A stretch of DNA of 32,719 bases from a virus (IMGVR_UViG_3300033145_001249:1-32719), one strand, 5' to 3'; shown: positions 8,765 to 15,787, numbered from the stretch's first letter. Notes: generated by a model not told the origin, from the letters alone. A program made the numbers and translations.

Positions 8765-8803
8765 GAATATATAAACATTTCCATTAAGTTATAATTTACA
8801 CAA
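8765..8803 (-). promoter_or_regulatory. Promoter of the tail operon, with TTGTGTAA motif
   Basis: On the minus strand the TATA box is GTTTATATATTC (8776-8765), preceded by GGAAAT and TTATAACTTAAT. The same extended sequence occurs upstream of the protease gene (18943-18970). A TTACACAA motif (plus strand 8796-8803; TTGTGTAA read on minus) lies about 20 bases upstream of the TATA box, similar to two copies at the other promoter. Expected initiation is about 25 bases downstream, giving a leader of about 40 bases before ATG 8706. Likely a coordinated late promoter. Confidence 0.72.
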
Positions 8804-8815
8804 GATATTATACTT

Positions 8816-8974
8816 TTACTTTTTAATCTTGTTTACTTTTTTTTCGTATGCTTTTTTGATAAATTCTTCAATATATCTTGACCTATTACCTGTAAGAATA
8901 TCTATCATACCTATTACATCGTTTGATAAATATATGTTTATTCTTTTTCCCCACTTTACCTTATTTTTTGCCAT
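8816..8974 (-). CDS. 52-residue ribbon-helix-helix protein
   Basis: Starts at ATG 8974, overlapping the TAA of the head-closure gene by one base (TAATG), and reads a basic N-terminus, the strand KRINIYLSNDVIGMIDIL, a GNRSRYIEEFIKKAYEKK helix and a lysine-rich tail. Strand, short helix, then NRSRYIEEFI is a classic RHH (Arc/CopG-like) pattern. Such proteins bind operators as dimers. It is the last gene before the shared-type promoter at 8765, so it could bind that promoter or the TTGTGTAA motif; this is inference from position. Confidence 0.78.
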   Translation of the reverse strand: MAKNKVKWGKRINIYLSNDVIGMIDILTGNRSRYIEEFIKKAYEKKVNKIKK

Positions 8975-9327
8975 TATACAATTTTTCCATAAACTTCTAT
9001 AACAAATGTAGTGCCTTTTACTGTTTGTTTGTTTACTTTTACCATTTCGTAAGTAGTTGAGTCATAGATTATTTTATTTCCATTAGATAAGTTGGACTGC
9101 GTCCCTTTAAAGAAAAACCTTTTATCAGCTCCTATCATTATACCTTCTTTATCTTTAACTTCTTCAGGACTTAAATCGTTCATTACAGCTTTTACTCCTG
9201 TTTCATCAGAATTAGAATCTGTAGCATCGCCATAATCTGAAAGTGTTTGACTTACAGTCCTAACAGTCACAGTTTCGCCTAAATCATCTATTTCTTTAGT
9301 AATTGGTTTTATACATATCTTTGCCAT
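8974..9327 (-). CDS. Head-closure (stopper)-like protein
   Basis: 117 residues, all-beta in appearance: a paired-strand start (ETVTVRTVSQTLSDYGDATD), the segment MNDLSPEEVKDKEG, and an ending SNGNKIIYDSTTYEMVKVNK followed by a strand. This matches the SPP1 gp16 / HK97-type head-closure fold, in which a barrel closes the portal channel. Position after the adaptor and before the tail terminator fits. ATG 9327 overlaps the stop of the glycosyltransferase by one base, so the glycosyltransferase has been inserted between two connector genes. Confidence 0.7.
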   Translation of the reverse strand: MAKICIKPITKEIDDLGETVTVRTVSQTLSDYGDATDSNSDETGVKAVMNDLSPEEVKDKEGIMIGADKRFFFKGTQSNLSNGNKIIYDSTTYEMVKVNKQTVKGTTFVIEVYGKIV

Positions 9328-9953
9328 TATTCCATATCGTCAACTTTGAAAACATATTCTCCAATATGCCCTAATTTAATTGTAGGGTCTATCCAGACTG
9401 AATATCCCATCTTTTTAGCTCTAAAATCAAAAGCCCAATCTTCACTAATATATTCTGCTTTATTAATCATTGGAATGTTAGGAACTAAATATTTTTCCCT
9501 AACTTTTTCTATTACTTCTCTTTTTACCATTTTAAAACCGTTACCAAGAAAACATACTTCAAAAAGTTCATCAGGAATATTCCATTCATACTTTTTTGGG
9601 AACTTTCCTGTCTGTTCATAAATTCCTTGTAAATCTAATGGTCTATAAACAGGAAGACATGGTTTTTTCTTATAAACATAAAGTCCTCCAACTATGTCCT
9701 TATTAAGGCTAATAAGATAGTCTATTACATCATTATAAGGTCCTAAATATAATATGTCTGCGTCTAGATTGAAAAAGTAATCGCAATCTGTTTGAAGAAA
9801 TCTATCAATTAAAATCTTTCGTGCATGTTCAACACTTGCACCAATTACCTGATTAAAAACTATTTCATGTTTAGATTTAAGGAAAATTGTCTGATTATCT
9901 TTAACTTTTGGACTTATTAAATTAAAAACTGGTAGTGCTACAAACACTTTCAT
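9327..9953 (-). CDS. Second GT-A glycosyltransferase, between connector genes
   Basis: 208 residues. N-terminus KVFVALPVFNLISPK, then HARKILIDRFLQTDCDYFFN leading into the metal-binding LDADIL (D64-D66), and a C-terminal catalytic/acceptor stretch SEDWAFDFRAKKMGYS (from S170) with IKLGHIGEY (His196). This is the usual order for small viral and archaeal GT-A enzymes. Translation is coupled to both neighbours by one-base overlaps, so it is made together with the adaptor and head-closure proteins. It is unrelated at the sequence level, as far as I can see, to the glycosyltransferase at 5922-6809. Likely modifies a glycan on virion or host-surface protein; acceptor unknown. Confidence 0.85.
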   Translation of the reverse strand: MKVFVALPVFNLISPKVKDNQTIFLKSKHEIVFNQVIGASVEHARKILIDRFLQTDCDYFFNLDADILYLGPYNDVIDYLISLNKDIVGGLYVYKKKPCLPVYRPLDLQGIYEQTGKFPKKYEWNIPDELFEVCFLGNGFKMVKREVIEKVREKYLVPNIPMINKAEYISEDWAFDFRAKKMGYSVWIDPTIKLGHIGEYVFKVDDME

Positions 9954-10603
9954 TAGAATGTATCCTCGCTTACTTTAGAATGTATTTCTTCAAGAGAATT
10001 AATCTGATTTACCATATCTAAATATCTTTGATAATAATGACTAAAAGATTGCATATCTTTTGTAATCTTAGTAGAACCGAACGAAACACTTGGAGCACAA
10101 CCAATGTTAAGTTTTGCATAACAATAAGCTGCTGTCAAAAAAATTGAAGCTAAGTTCACTTTTGAATCAACAGAATCTGCTAACTGTCTTACACGGGAAT
10201 AAGCGTATGTAATATAATAAGTGTTGCTTGGACTTGGTGCTGAAGAAAGTGTAATTGAACAAGCATCGTCATCCACAGAACTTACTGTAAGTTCTGTTTC
10301 AGTTCCATCACTCGTTACTTGATAAAAAATTATATCATCTTTAGTAATTTCTCCATCATTATCCATATCTGCTAAGAATTTCCCTTTCCAATTTTTCACA
10401 TAATAAGTAGTATTAGACGAGTCTCTTTTATTTTGCCTAGTGTTATCTATATAATCAATATTTTCTCTTATAACTTGAACATTTATGTCAGAATTAAGTT
10501 GTTTAGTAGCTTTTAAAATTAATGCTGTTACATCGGTGTTACCAACATCGTTAGAATCAATGTTAGTGATTAAGTTCAAGTCTGAATATGTTGCGTATGC
10601 AAT
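9953..10603 (-). CDS. Head-tail adaptor with an inserted calcium-loop domain; apparent AUU start
   Basis: About 216 residues from ATT 10603, next codon GCA, nine bases after GAGG. The first conventional start is TTG 10579, which would remove AYATYSDL, a segment that looks like the normal start of phage adaptor proteins. The core is helical (LILKATKQLNSDINVQ; LASIFLTAAYCYAKLNIG; a C-terminal FSHYYQRYLDMVNQI helix), as in gp6-like adaptors. In the middle (about residues 66-130) sits a beta insertion opening with DMDNDGEITKDD (D79-D90), which fits the 12-residue EF-hand/dockerin calcium loop at all ligand positions. It follows a 52-base gap after a secreted protein gene. Confidence 0.78.
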   Translation of the reverse strand: MAYATYSDLNLITNIDSNDVGNTDVTALILKATKQLNSDINVQVIRENIDYIDNTRQNKRDSSNTTYYVKNWKGKFLADMDNDGEITKDDIIFYQVTSDGTETELTVSSVDDDACSITLSSAPSPSNTYYITYAYSRVRQLADSVDSKVNLASIFLTAAYCYAKLNIGCAPSVSFGSTKITKDMQSFSHYYQRYLDMVNQINSLEEIHSKVSEDTF

Positions 10604-10655
10604 TTTAAATTACCTCTTTATGTTTTAATATTAAACACTTTAAAGTTAATAAACT

Positions 10656-11704
10656 TTATGGATACCTCCCTTCAATGAAAAATGCAAAATTGTTACCAGT
10701 AACATTACAAGCAACATAATCTACCCATAACCAGATTCCTTGATTTTCTGAACTTACTAAGTCAAATATCTCATTATAAGTTTCATTCACTGTTAATCTA
10801 GTATTTATATTAGAACTATTAGATGCGTAAAGGTTTATACAAGTATTTGATAAATTTACTTTCATATAAATACTTGTATCAAATGTATTATAACTTGTAA
10901 TGTTTAAAAAAGGAACTGAAGCACTTTGTCCGATTGGAGTCATATTATATTGTGTTGTTGAATTTGCGTCTAATCTGAAGTAAGTAATGCCATCTGGCAG
11001 ACTTATTGAAAAATTGGGTGCAAAATCTTCTCCTTCATATTCAATAGTTGTATTAAAAGTAAGCAAATCTCCTGAACAAACCCAATCACCATTAACCCTT
11101 GTAAAATTATGTCTATAGTTCCCTGTAACTGAATAATACTCAATGAATGTAATATTTGAACAGTTTGTCACATTAAGAATTGTTGTAACATTTATCATAT
11201 CAGATAAAGTACTTTTAATAAGTCTTTCTGTTGTAATTTGATAAGTAAAATTTAAAGGACTATTCACCCTACTTACACCCTCAGTCAAGTTATAATTATC
11301 CAAAACAGTACAATCTTCACCAGAGCCTAAAGTAACATTCAACTGACCATCGTTAGAGAGGATATTAGAAGAAGAACCGTTACATAAATAACCAGAAGAA
11401 TTGAAATAGAAACTATTAGATAAACCACTTACACTAAAATATCCTGTATTATTGCCAGAATTGTTAATTATTAAATTGCTTATAATATCTTCAAATAAGG
11501 TAATATTTTGACTATCTCCTGCACAAGTTGAATTTATTGTTAATTGTGTTAAAGTAAAATTAGCAAGTAAAGTAAAATTGTAACCTACGCAAGTGTTTTG
11601 TATTTCTGTTTGATTTTCTATTGTTAAAGAACTTGATAAAGTTAATAAAAATAAAGTACTTACTAAGAAAAAGATAAATTTAAGTTTTTTTTTTGAAGTT
11701 CCAT
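10656..11704 (-). CDS. Sequon-rich secreted protein, reading frame broken at an A10 run
   Basis: The start is ATG 11704 (MELQ), four bases after the previous stop, but frame 0 stops after about 13 codons. Shifting by -1 inside the A10 run just after the start gives MELQKKKLKFIFFLVSTLFL, a textbook signal peptide, and then stays open for a protein of about 349 residues. The last 228 residues alone carry 17 N-X-S/T sequons plus several Cys, so this is a heavily glycosylatable secreted or virion-surface protein. Between the beta-helix spike and the connectors it may be a spike or decoration partner. The break could be an assembly error (A11 in reality), polymerase slippage, programmed frameshifting or phase-variable loss; the intact downstream frame argues against an old pseudogene. 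Confidence 0.75.
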
Positions 11705-11705
11705 T

Positions 11706-13697
11706 TTAAATACATCCTCCATTAGATGAAATTATGCAAGTTCCATTATAAGATATATAAGCAGAGCAAGTTAGTCCATTTAAACATATTTTATCATTAG
11801 TTTCTATAGTTATTGATTTATTTGAAGGTATATCTTGTATTCTAATTCCTTGAGCAGTAGTTGCTTCACTATCTATGTCTATCCCAATTGCATTACCTTC
11901 TAAATCCAAAAGCATAGCTTGTTTTGTGTTATCTATAGAATCATCATTTAGCAATAATAAATATCTTGATGCACTTCTTGAAGTAGTTCCTTGAATAGAT
12001 ATTCCATGTTGAGTTCCACTATTAATAATCTTTAATCCAGTAGCATTACCATTAACATCAATATAAAGGGCATCCCCAGAACCTTCTTGAATTAATCTTA
12101 ATACTCCTTCTGTAGTATCTGAATTTTGTTGTTCAAAAAAGACAAGAGGAGAATTAATTTGAATTGCTGTGCTTCTAATTTTAAGGGCATACCTTAGAGT
12201 ACTAAGAACCCCCTCTTGTTCTATATTCAAAGCTATATTTCCATCAACATTTTCAATAAATAAATCATCTGCAGAAACACTTCTTTGAACTCCAATATCA
12301 ATTCCTTTACTAAAAAAAGCATCATCAAAAGTGTTAAAATCAATTATAGTGTTGTTAGTTCCTTCATTATAAGCACCTGTGCTATAATTAAAAATATGAT
12401 TATTTACAAATTGATTTTCTGTTTGATTATCATCTCCTGAAATTCCAAGCCCATATTTTAAATAAGAACTATTAAAATGAGAAATAAAATTATCTGAAAT
12501 AATATTATATCTTGTATTATCAGCATTTATAGAAATGCCATCATAAGTTCCAGATGTTTGAAGTCCAGTTCCATAAATATAATTTCCAATAACAAAATTA
12601 TTGTCTGCTCTTATCCTTATTCCCTCTAAACCAGTATATAAAATAATATTACCTTTAATTAAATTATTACTTCCTGCTGAATCAATCCCTACACTTGTAG
12701 AAATATTTTGAATAGAATTTCCAATAACAACATTTTTATTACCATATATCCTTATTCCTTGAGAGCTTGAATTAATAACAATGTTATTTGAAATTATATT
12801 GCCTTCTGCTCCAGAACCTGATTCTAAGTTTATCCCTCTTCCACCACAATCTTTAACAGTATTAGAATCTACCACATTCCTATGACCTTCACTTTCAACA
12901 GCAATACAAATATTAGTTCCCCCTTTAACATTATTTCCATAAACAGAACCATAACTTGAATATGTATGAACAAAAATTCCGTAATCTCCAGATAAAATTT
13001 GATTGTCACTAATAGAATATCTTTCAACATATTTTGTTCTTATTGCCACCCTATTATTATTAAAAAATGATTCACTGATAATAATATCCGTATTATCTCC
13101 TGCGTTGATACCTTCAAAACTTATCCCATCTCCTTCAGTATTATCTATTATTACATTTTCAATTATTATCCCTTTAACTTTTTTTAAAGCAATTCCATGA
13201 TTTAAGTTTGTATCGGCTTGAGTTGCTCCATTACCATCAATCCTTAAATTTAAGATAGTAATATAAGAATTTCCAGTTGTTTTATCACTATTATTTATAA
13301 CATTTACATTACTAGCATCATCTAAATAAATTAATGTTGAGTATCCCCATCCTTTCAAAGTTATATTTGAAGGTAATAATATGGTTGAAGAAATATTGTA
13401 TCTCCCTTTTGGTATTTTAACTATACAACCATCAGAAGAACATTTATCAATAGTTGCTTGAATATCACTACCATTTCCTGCCTGAACATATAAAACTTCA
13501 TTTATCCTATCAGCACTAATACTATCAACATTAGTAATATTATTATCTTTCATATCCAAATTTCCTCCAAAAAAAGAATTTGTATCACTTATAATTGTGG
13601 AAGCATAAACACTAAAACCTAAAATCATAACTGCAAAAAACACAAAAAACCATTTTTGGTTGTTATTTAACTTTTTATTTTCTCTTTTCTTTTTCAT
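11706..13697 (-). CDS. Large secreted right-handed beta-helix protein (spike/fibre)
   Basis: 663 residues. A basic N-terminus followed by a hydrophobic segment (WFFVFFAVMILGFSVYAST, about residues 16-34) forms a signal peptide or anchor. Residues 70-100 (VQAGNGSDIQATIDKCSSDG, then IVKIPKGRYNI) are the entry of a pectate-lyase-like fold, followed by about 300 residues of short strand repeats (NNIVINSSSQGIRIYGNKNV type). A second beta-rich region (residues 450-620) ends in a Cys-rich tail. Such folds serve as tailspikes that bind or cut polysaccharide; no catalytic residues can be assigned. A secretion signal on a virion protein is odd for a phage but fits a protein displayed on the archaeal cell surface or membrane-associated assembly. 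Confidence 0.85.
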   Translation of the reverse strand: MKKKRENKKLNNNQKWFFVFFAVMILGFSVYASTIISDTNSFFGGNLDMKDNNITNVDSISADRINEVLYVQAGNGSDIQATIDKCSSDGCIVKIPKGRYNISSTILLPSNITLKGWGYSTLIYLDDASNVNVINNSDKTTGNSYITILNLRIDGNGATQADTNLNHGIALKKVKGIIIENVIIDNTEGDGISFEGINAGDNTDIIISESFFNNNRVAIRTKYVERYSISDNQILSGDYGIFVHTYSSYGSVYGNNVKGGTNICIAVESEGHRNVVDSNTVKDCGGRGINLESGSGAEGNIISNNIVINSSSQGIRIYGNKNVVIGNSIQNISTSVGIDSAGSNNLIKGNIILYTGLEGIRIRADNNFVIGNYIYGTGLQTSGTYDGISINADNTRYNIISDNFISHFNSSYLKYGLGISGDDNQTENQFVNNHIFNYSTGAYNEGTNNTIIDFNTFDDAFFSKGIDIGVQRSVSADDLFIENVDGNIALNIEQEGVLSTLRYALKIRSTAIQINSPLVFFEQQNSDTTEGVLRLIQEGSGDALYIDVNGNATGLKIINSGTQHGISIQGTTSRSASRYLLLLNDDSIDNTKQAMLLDLEGNAIGIDIDSEATTAQGIRIQDIPSNKSITIETNDKICLNGLTCSAYISYNGTCIISSNGGCI

Positions 13698-13776
13698 TTT
13701 TTAATTTGGTTAATTCTTCCTCCTTTATTACTATCTTTGGAACATTTATTTCTATTATTTTCTTTTTTTGTTTCAT
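13675..13776 (-). CDS. 33-residue charged peptide preceding the beta-helix gene
   Basis: From ATG 13776: MKQKKKIIEINVPKIVIKEE, then a Lys/Glu-rich helix, ending inside the start of the beta-helix gene (23-base overlap, other frame). ATG 13776 lies about 25 bases after a TATA box (TTTATAAAG), so it would be the first codon of a leaderless transcript, and its last codons contain the AAAGGAGGAAG Shine-Dalgarno region of the next gene. It may be a coupling leader peptide. An alternative start at 13786 gives a different 30-residue frame with poor composition. Short, so moderate confidence. Confidence 0.5.
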   Translation of the reverse strand: MKQKKKIIEINVPKIVIKEEELTKLKNEKEKRK

Positions 13777-13795
13777 TAAATGCCATAGTATTTAT

Positions 13796-13807
13796 ACTTT
13801 ATAAACA
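13796..13807 (-). promoter_or_regulatory. TATA box for the beta-helix spike operon
   Basis: Minus-strand sequence TTTATAAAGTAT lies about 25 bases upstream of ATG 13776, the distance expected for leaderless archaeal transcription. Just upstream (13810-13830) is a short imperfect hairpin (CCCT...AGGG) which may end transcripts from the RHH gene. Confidence 0.55.
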
Positions 13808-13832
13808 AAATCCCTACTTTATCAGGGCTTTG

Positions 13833-13979
13833 TTAGTTTTCTGTTACTTTCACCTCAGATTTTAATCCTAACATTCTTAAAAAGGTTGAAGTTTTAAGTC
13901 CACATTTTTCTGCTTTCTTTTGAATTTTATTAAATTCTTCTTCATTACATTTTACTTCAATTGTATTATTTTTTACCAT
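13833..13979 (-). CDS. 48-residue RHH / mobilisation-protein-like DNA-binding protein
   Basis: Starts at ATG 13979 and reads a strand (NTIEVKCNEEEFNKIQKK), then AEKCGLKTSTFLRMLGLKSE. The order strand, helix, CGLxxSxFLRxLGL is the typical pattern of RHH proteins related to MobC and antitoxin regulators. It sits in a cluster of short genes between two secreted-protein operons. It may regulate one of these operons; target unknown. Weakly spaced from its neighbours (3 bases after the tiny membrane peptide stop). Confidence 0.7.
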   Translation of the reverse strand: MVKNNTIEVKCNEEEFNKIQKKAEKCGLKTSTFLRMLGLKSEVKVTEN

Positions 13980-13982
13980 TTT

Positions 13983-14048
13983 TCAAAATCCCAAACCAAT
14001 CATACTAACAAAACAAAGTATAATTAGATAGTTAAATTTAGTTTTCAT
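13983..14048 (-). CDS. Tiny membrane peptide (21 residues)
   Basis: ATG 14048 follows the zinc-ribbon stop at once (TAAAATG) and encodes MKTKFNYLIILCFVSMIGLG plus one residue: a single basic-then-hydrophobic helix. Operon-like spacing on both sides supports translation, but the size is minimal. It could be a membrane peptide or the remnant of a signal sequence. Confidence 0.4.
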   Translation of the reverse strand: MKTKFNYLIILCFVSMIGLGF

Positions 14049-14049
14049 T

Positions 14050-14202
14050 TTATATTTTGCTCCATTTTTTATATCCTAAGAAGTTGTTTCCAAAGTATCT
14101 TTCTGTGAAAGGAACAAACCTTAAACCACAATCACAATCAAATCTTCTATTATGTCCACGGAATCCTCTTTCAACCATAACTTGACCACACTTACAAAGC
14201 AT
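14050..14202 (-). CDS. 50-residue zinc-ribbon protein
   Basis: From ATG 14202: CKCG at residues 3-6 and CDCG at 23-26 form two zinc knuckles separated by 16 residues with basic character, followed by FVPFTERYFGNNFLGYKKW. This is a compact zinc ribbon, often seen in archaeal viral DNA- or RNA-binding proteins. It starts 20 bases after the Cys-rich protein's stop and couples into the tiny membrane peptide. Function unknown. Confidence 0.72.
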   Translation of the reverse strand: MLCKCGQVMVERGFRGHNRRFDCDCGLRFVPFTERYFGNNFLGYKKWSKI

Positions 14203-14222
14203 TTTCTAAATCCTTTGAATTT

Positions 14223-14864
14223 TTATGTTTCATAATGTAAAATAAATTGATTTCTTCCTTGAGCAGAACCAACCCAATAAGGGTCTAAGTCTATTCCTTG
14301 TAAATCAATACCCCATTTAATTGTAGCCTCTGGCTGTTTGTATCCAATAAGTTGAAATTCATAGATTTTATTCTTATCAAAACATATCCCAGAGAGTTCT
14401 TTAGCTGGAAGCCAGACATCACCACTTTTACGGTAACACATTTTATTGGTTGAACTTAATTTATCACACCTTTGGTATCGTAATTCAACATCTGTCTGTT
14501 TAGTAGAACTTGGACAATAATATAAATCACCTTTTACATGCACCCATTCAAGATAACTTCTTCCGTATGTACAATATTGTCTACCAGACTCTTGAGAATT
14601 TTTCACATAAAGTTCCCAATCGTAAACATGAGGTTCAAAATAAATCCCATTAAAAGTGCTACCAAAACAAACTGAATAATCTTTAAGAGATAAGTTAAAA
14701 TAAGAAACGCAAACATCTGTACAGTTAATATCTCCACTAGTAGTAACATCTATTCCATAAATAGAACCAAGTCCAAATAAGAACATAAGTAACCCTAAGA
14801 TTGTAGAACTACCATAAATCCATACTTTCTTTCGTTTAGTGTCAACCCTTTTTCTTAAAGTCAT
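14223..14864 (-). CDS. Membrane-anchored cysteine-rich secreted protein
   Basis: 213 residues. A basic N-terminus (MTLRKRVDTKRKKVW) is followed by a hydrophobic helix (about residues 17-37), then an extracellular part with about nine Cys (CTDVCVSYFNLS, YCTYGR, YYCPSS, CYRKSG, GICFDK) and an ending LIGYKQPEATIKWGI. I have the impression of similar proteins in DPANN archaeal genomes, usually annotated hypothetical; this would fit transfer from a host. Likely disulfide-stabilised and outside the membrane. Starts at ATG 14864, overlapping the previous TGA (ATGA). Confidence 0.72.
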   Translation of the reverse strand: MTLRKRVDTKRKKVWIYGSSTILGLLMFLFGLGSIYGIDVTTSGDINCTDVCVSYFNLSLKDYSVCFGSTFNGIYFEPHVYDWELYVKNSQESGRQYCTYGRSYLEWVHVKGDLYYCPSSTKQTDVELRYQRCDKLSSTNKMCYRKSGDVWLPAKELSGICFDKNKIYEFQLIGYKQPEATIKWGIDLQGIDLDPYWVGSAQGRNQFILHYET

Positions 14865-15064
14865 TTTTTGTAAATTACGAAATATTGTAATTCGCTTGTA
14901 TCATATTTAATTGATAGTATATTATTAACAGGAATTTTATAATCATTTAAAAGGTTTACTAATTGGGTTATAGAACTTACGTAAGCTATAGCATTATATT
15001 CGCCAGAGATTATTTGTCCTGGAACATTAGCTTGTCCTGTTGGGATTGTTATTACGCTTGGCAT
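14861..15064 (-). CDS. 67-residue small protein, paralogue of its upstream neighbour
   Basis: Starts at ATG 15064, with a TATA-like box about 24 bases upstream (leaderless). The product ends ITQLVNLLNDYKIPVNNILS followed by IKYDTSELQYFVIYKK. The 44-residue protein encoded just upstream shares the pattern L-x-x-LL ... VP ... I-x-x-I ... Y-x-VIY-x-K, so the two look like diverged duplicates. The family is unknown to me; small alpha-beta proteins of this sort occur between capsid and tail genes in phages. Confidence 0.62.
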   Translation of the reverse strand: MPSVITIPTGQANVPGQIISGEYNAIAYVSSITQLVNLLNDYKIPVNNILSIKYDTSELQYFVIYKK

Positions 15065-15082
15065 ACAAATTAATGGATAAAA

Positions 15083-15094
15083 GAATATAAAAAC
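15083..15094 (-). promoter_or_regulatory. TATA-like box upstream of the 67-residue gene
   Basis: Minus-strand GTTTTTATATTC lies in the 34-base gap before ATG 15064, centred about 24 bases away, the position of an archaeal TATA box for a leaderless transcript. The core is weaker than the TTTATATA boxes elsewhere in the window. Confidence 0.5.
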
Positions 15095-15098
15095 TTAT

Positions 15099-15233
15099 CT
15101 ATTTCCAATAGATTACTATATAATTAGTTCCGTCATGTAAAATACCTGCTATGTGAGTTCCTGGAACGTTTTCAGCGTTCAAACTTGTAAGCAAATCTGC
15201 TAATACTGTATCAGATACAGAAAAGTATGTCAT
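15099..15233 (-). CDS. 44-residue small protein
   Basis: ATG 15233 overlaps the previous TAA by one base (TAATG). The sequence MTYFSVSDTVLADLLTSLNA continues to a VPGTHIAGIL turn and ends in YIVIYWK. It is the shorter partner of the 67-residue protein downstream. One helix plus a beta hairpin are expected. Unknown function; tight coupling and the paralogy support that it is a real gene. Confidence 0.62.
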   Translation of the reverse strand: MTYFSVSDTVLADLLTSLNAENVPGTHIAGILHDGTNYIVIYWK

Positions 15234-15391
15234 TATGTGAACCCCGCATATTTCCAACCAGAGATTATACGGATATATAATCTGTTATTGGTAGCGTCGT
15301 AATAAAGTTCGCCAACTTCGGTATTATGAAGTGGTGGTAAACTTAAAACTACCTTCGCTTTAGATGCTTTTTTATAATTTTGAGTGCCCAT
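15233..15391 (-). CDS. 52-residue protein with a GELYYDATNNRLYIR motif
   Basis: From ATG 15391: a basic start (MGTQNYKKASKAKVVLSLPP) then VGELYYDATNNRLYIRIISG and WKYAGFT. The 'GELYYD...NRLYIR...GW' pattern is common in short phage structural or fibre-associated segments, where it forms beta hairpins. It may be a small decoration or fibre-associated protein. Upstream is a clear TATA box after a T-tract terminator, so it heads its own small transcription unit. Confidence 0.65.
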   Translation of the reverse strand: MGTQNYKKASKAKVVLSLPPLHNTEVGELYYDATNNRLYIRIISGWKYAGFT

Positions 15392-15457
15392 AATTCTTAC
15401 TTTTACATAAAAGTAATTAATCCTCTTTTAAATATCATGTTATTTATAATACCTTAT

Positions 15458-15469
15458 AATATATAAATC
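15458..15469 (-). promoter_or_regulatory. TATA box of the small-gene unit below the HhH gene
   Basis: GATTTATATATT on the minus strand, directly after the T-tract terminator of the preceding gene. Predicted start lies about 45 bases before ATG 15391; in the leader is a perfect 7-bp inverted repeat (ACTTTTA-CA-TAAAAGT, 15399-15414). Confidence 0.6.
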
Positions 15470-15478
15470 TTTCTAATA

Positions 15479-15505
15479 TGAAAAAAAGAAAAAAAAGAAA
15501 AAAAA
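15479..15505 (-). terminator. T-tract terminator after the HhH gene
   Basis: Minus-strand run of three T8-T7 blocks separated by single C residues starting right after the HhH gene stop. No stable hairpin precedes it, as usual for archaeal termination. Confidence 0.65.
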
Positions 15506-15786
15506 TTAAAATAAAAATTTCTTTAGTTTCTTGACTAAATCGTTACGTAATGGAACTTTATCATCTTTCAAAGCATTTACAAGTTCTTTTTTGGACTTAT
15601 ATATTCGCTTTAAGTCTGACAATGTTTCGTCACCTATACCTTTAATCTTACTAAGTTCATCAAGAGAGTTTACTTCTTGTGTTTTTTTTTTGAACTTATA
15701 GATTCTGTTTTCGGGTTAGGTATTGATTCGTTTGCAAGTTTCTCCATTCGCTCTTTGTCTAATTGATAAATTTTTTCAAAGCTCAT
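15506..15786 (-). CDS. Helix-hairpin-helix protein, reading frame broken at an A10 run
   Basis: ATG 15786 lies two bases after the previous stop. The first 33 codons (MSFEKIYQLDKERMEKLANE and onward) run into an A10 tract after which frame 0 stops within a few codons. One additional A (or a -1 shift) continues into LDELSKIKGIGDETLSDLKR, a clear helix-hairpin-helix (IKGIG) motif, and ends about 93 residues in total. HhH motifs bind DNA non-specifically; in this position it may be a head-associated protein. The break has the same tract length and phase as that at 10656-11704. Sequencing error, transcriptional slippage or frameshifting are all possible. Confidence 0.7.
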
Positions 15787-15787
15787 T

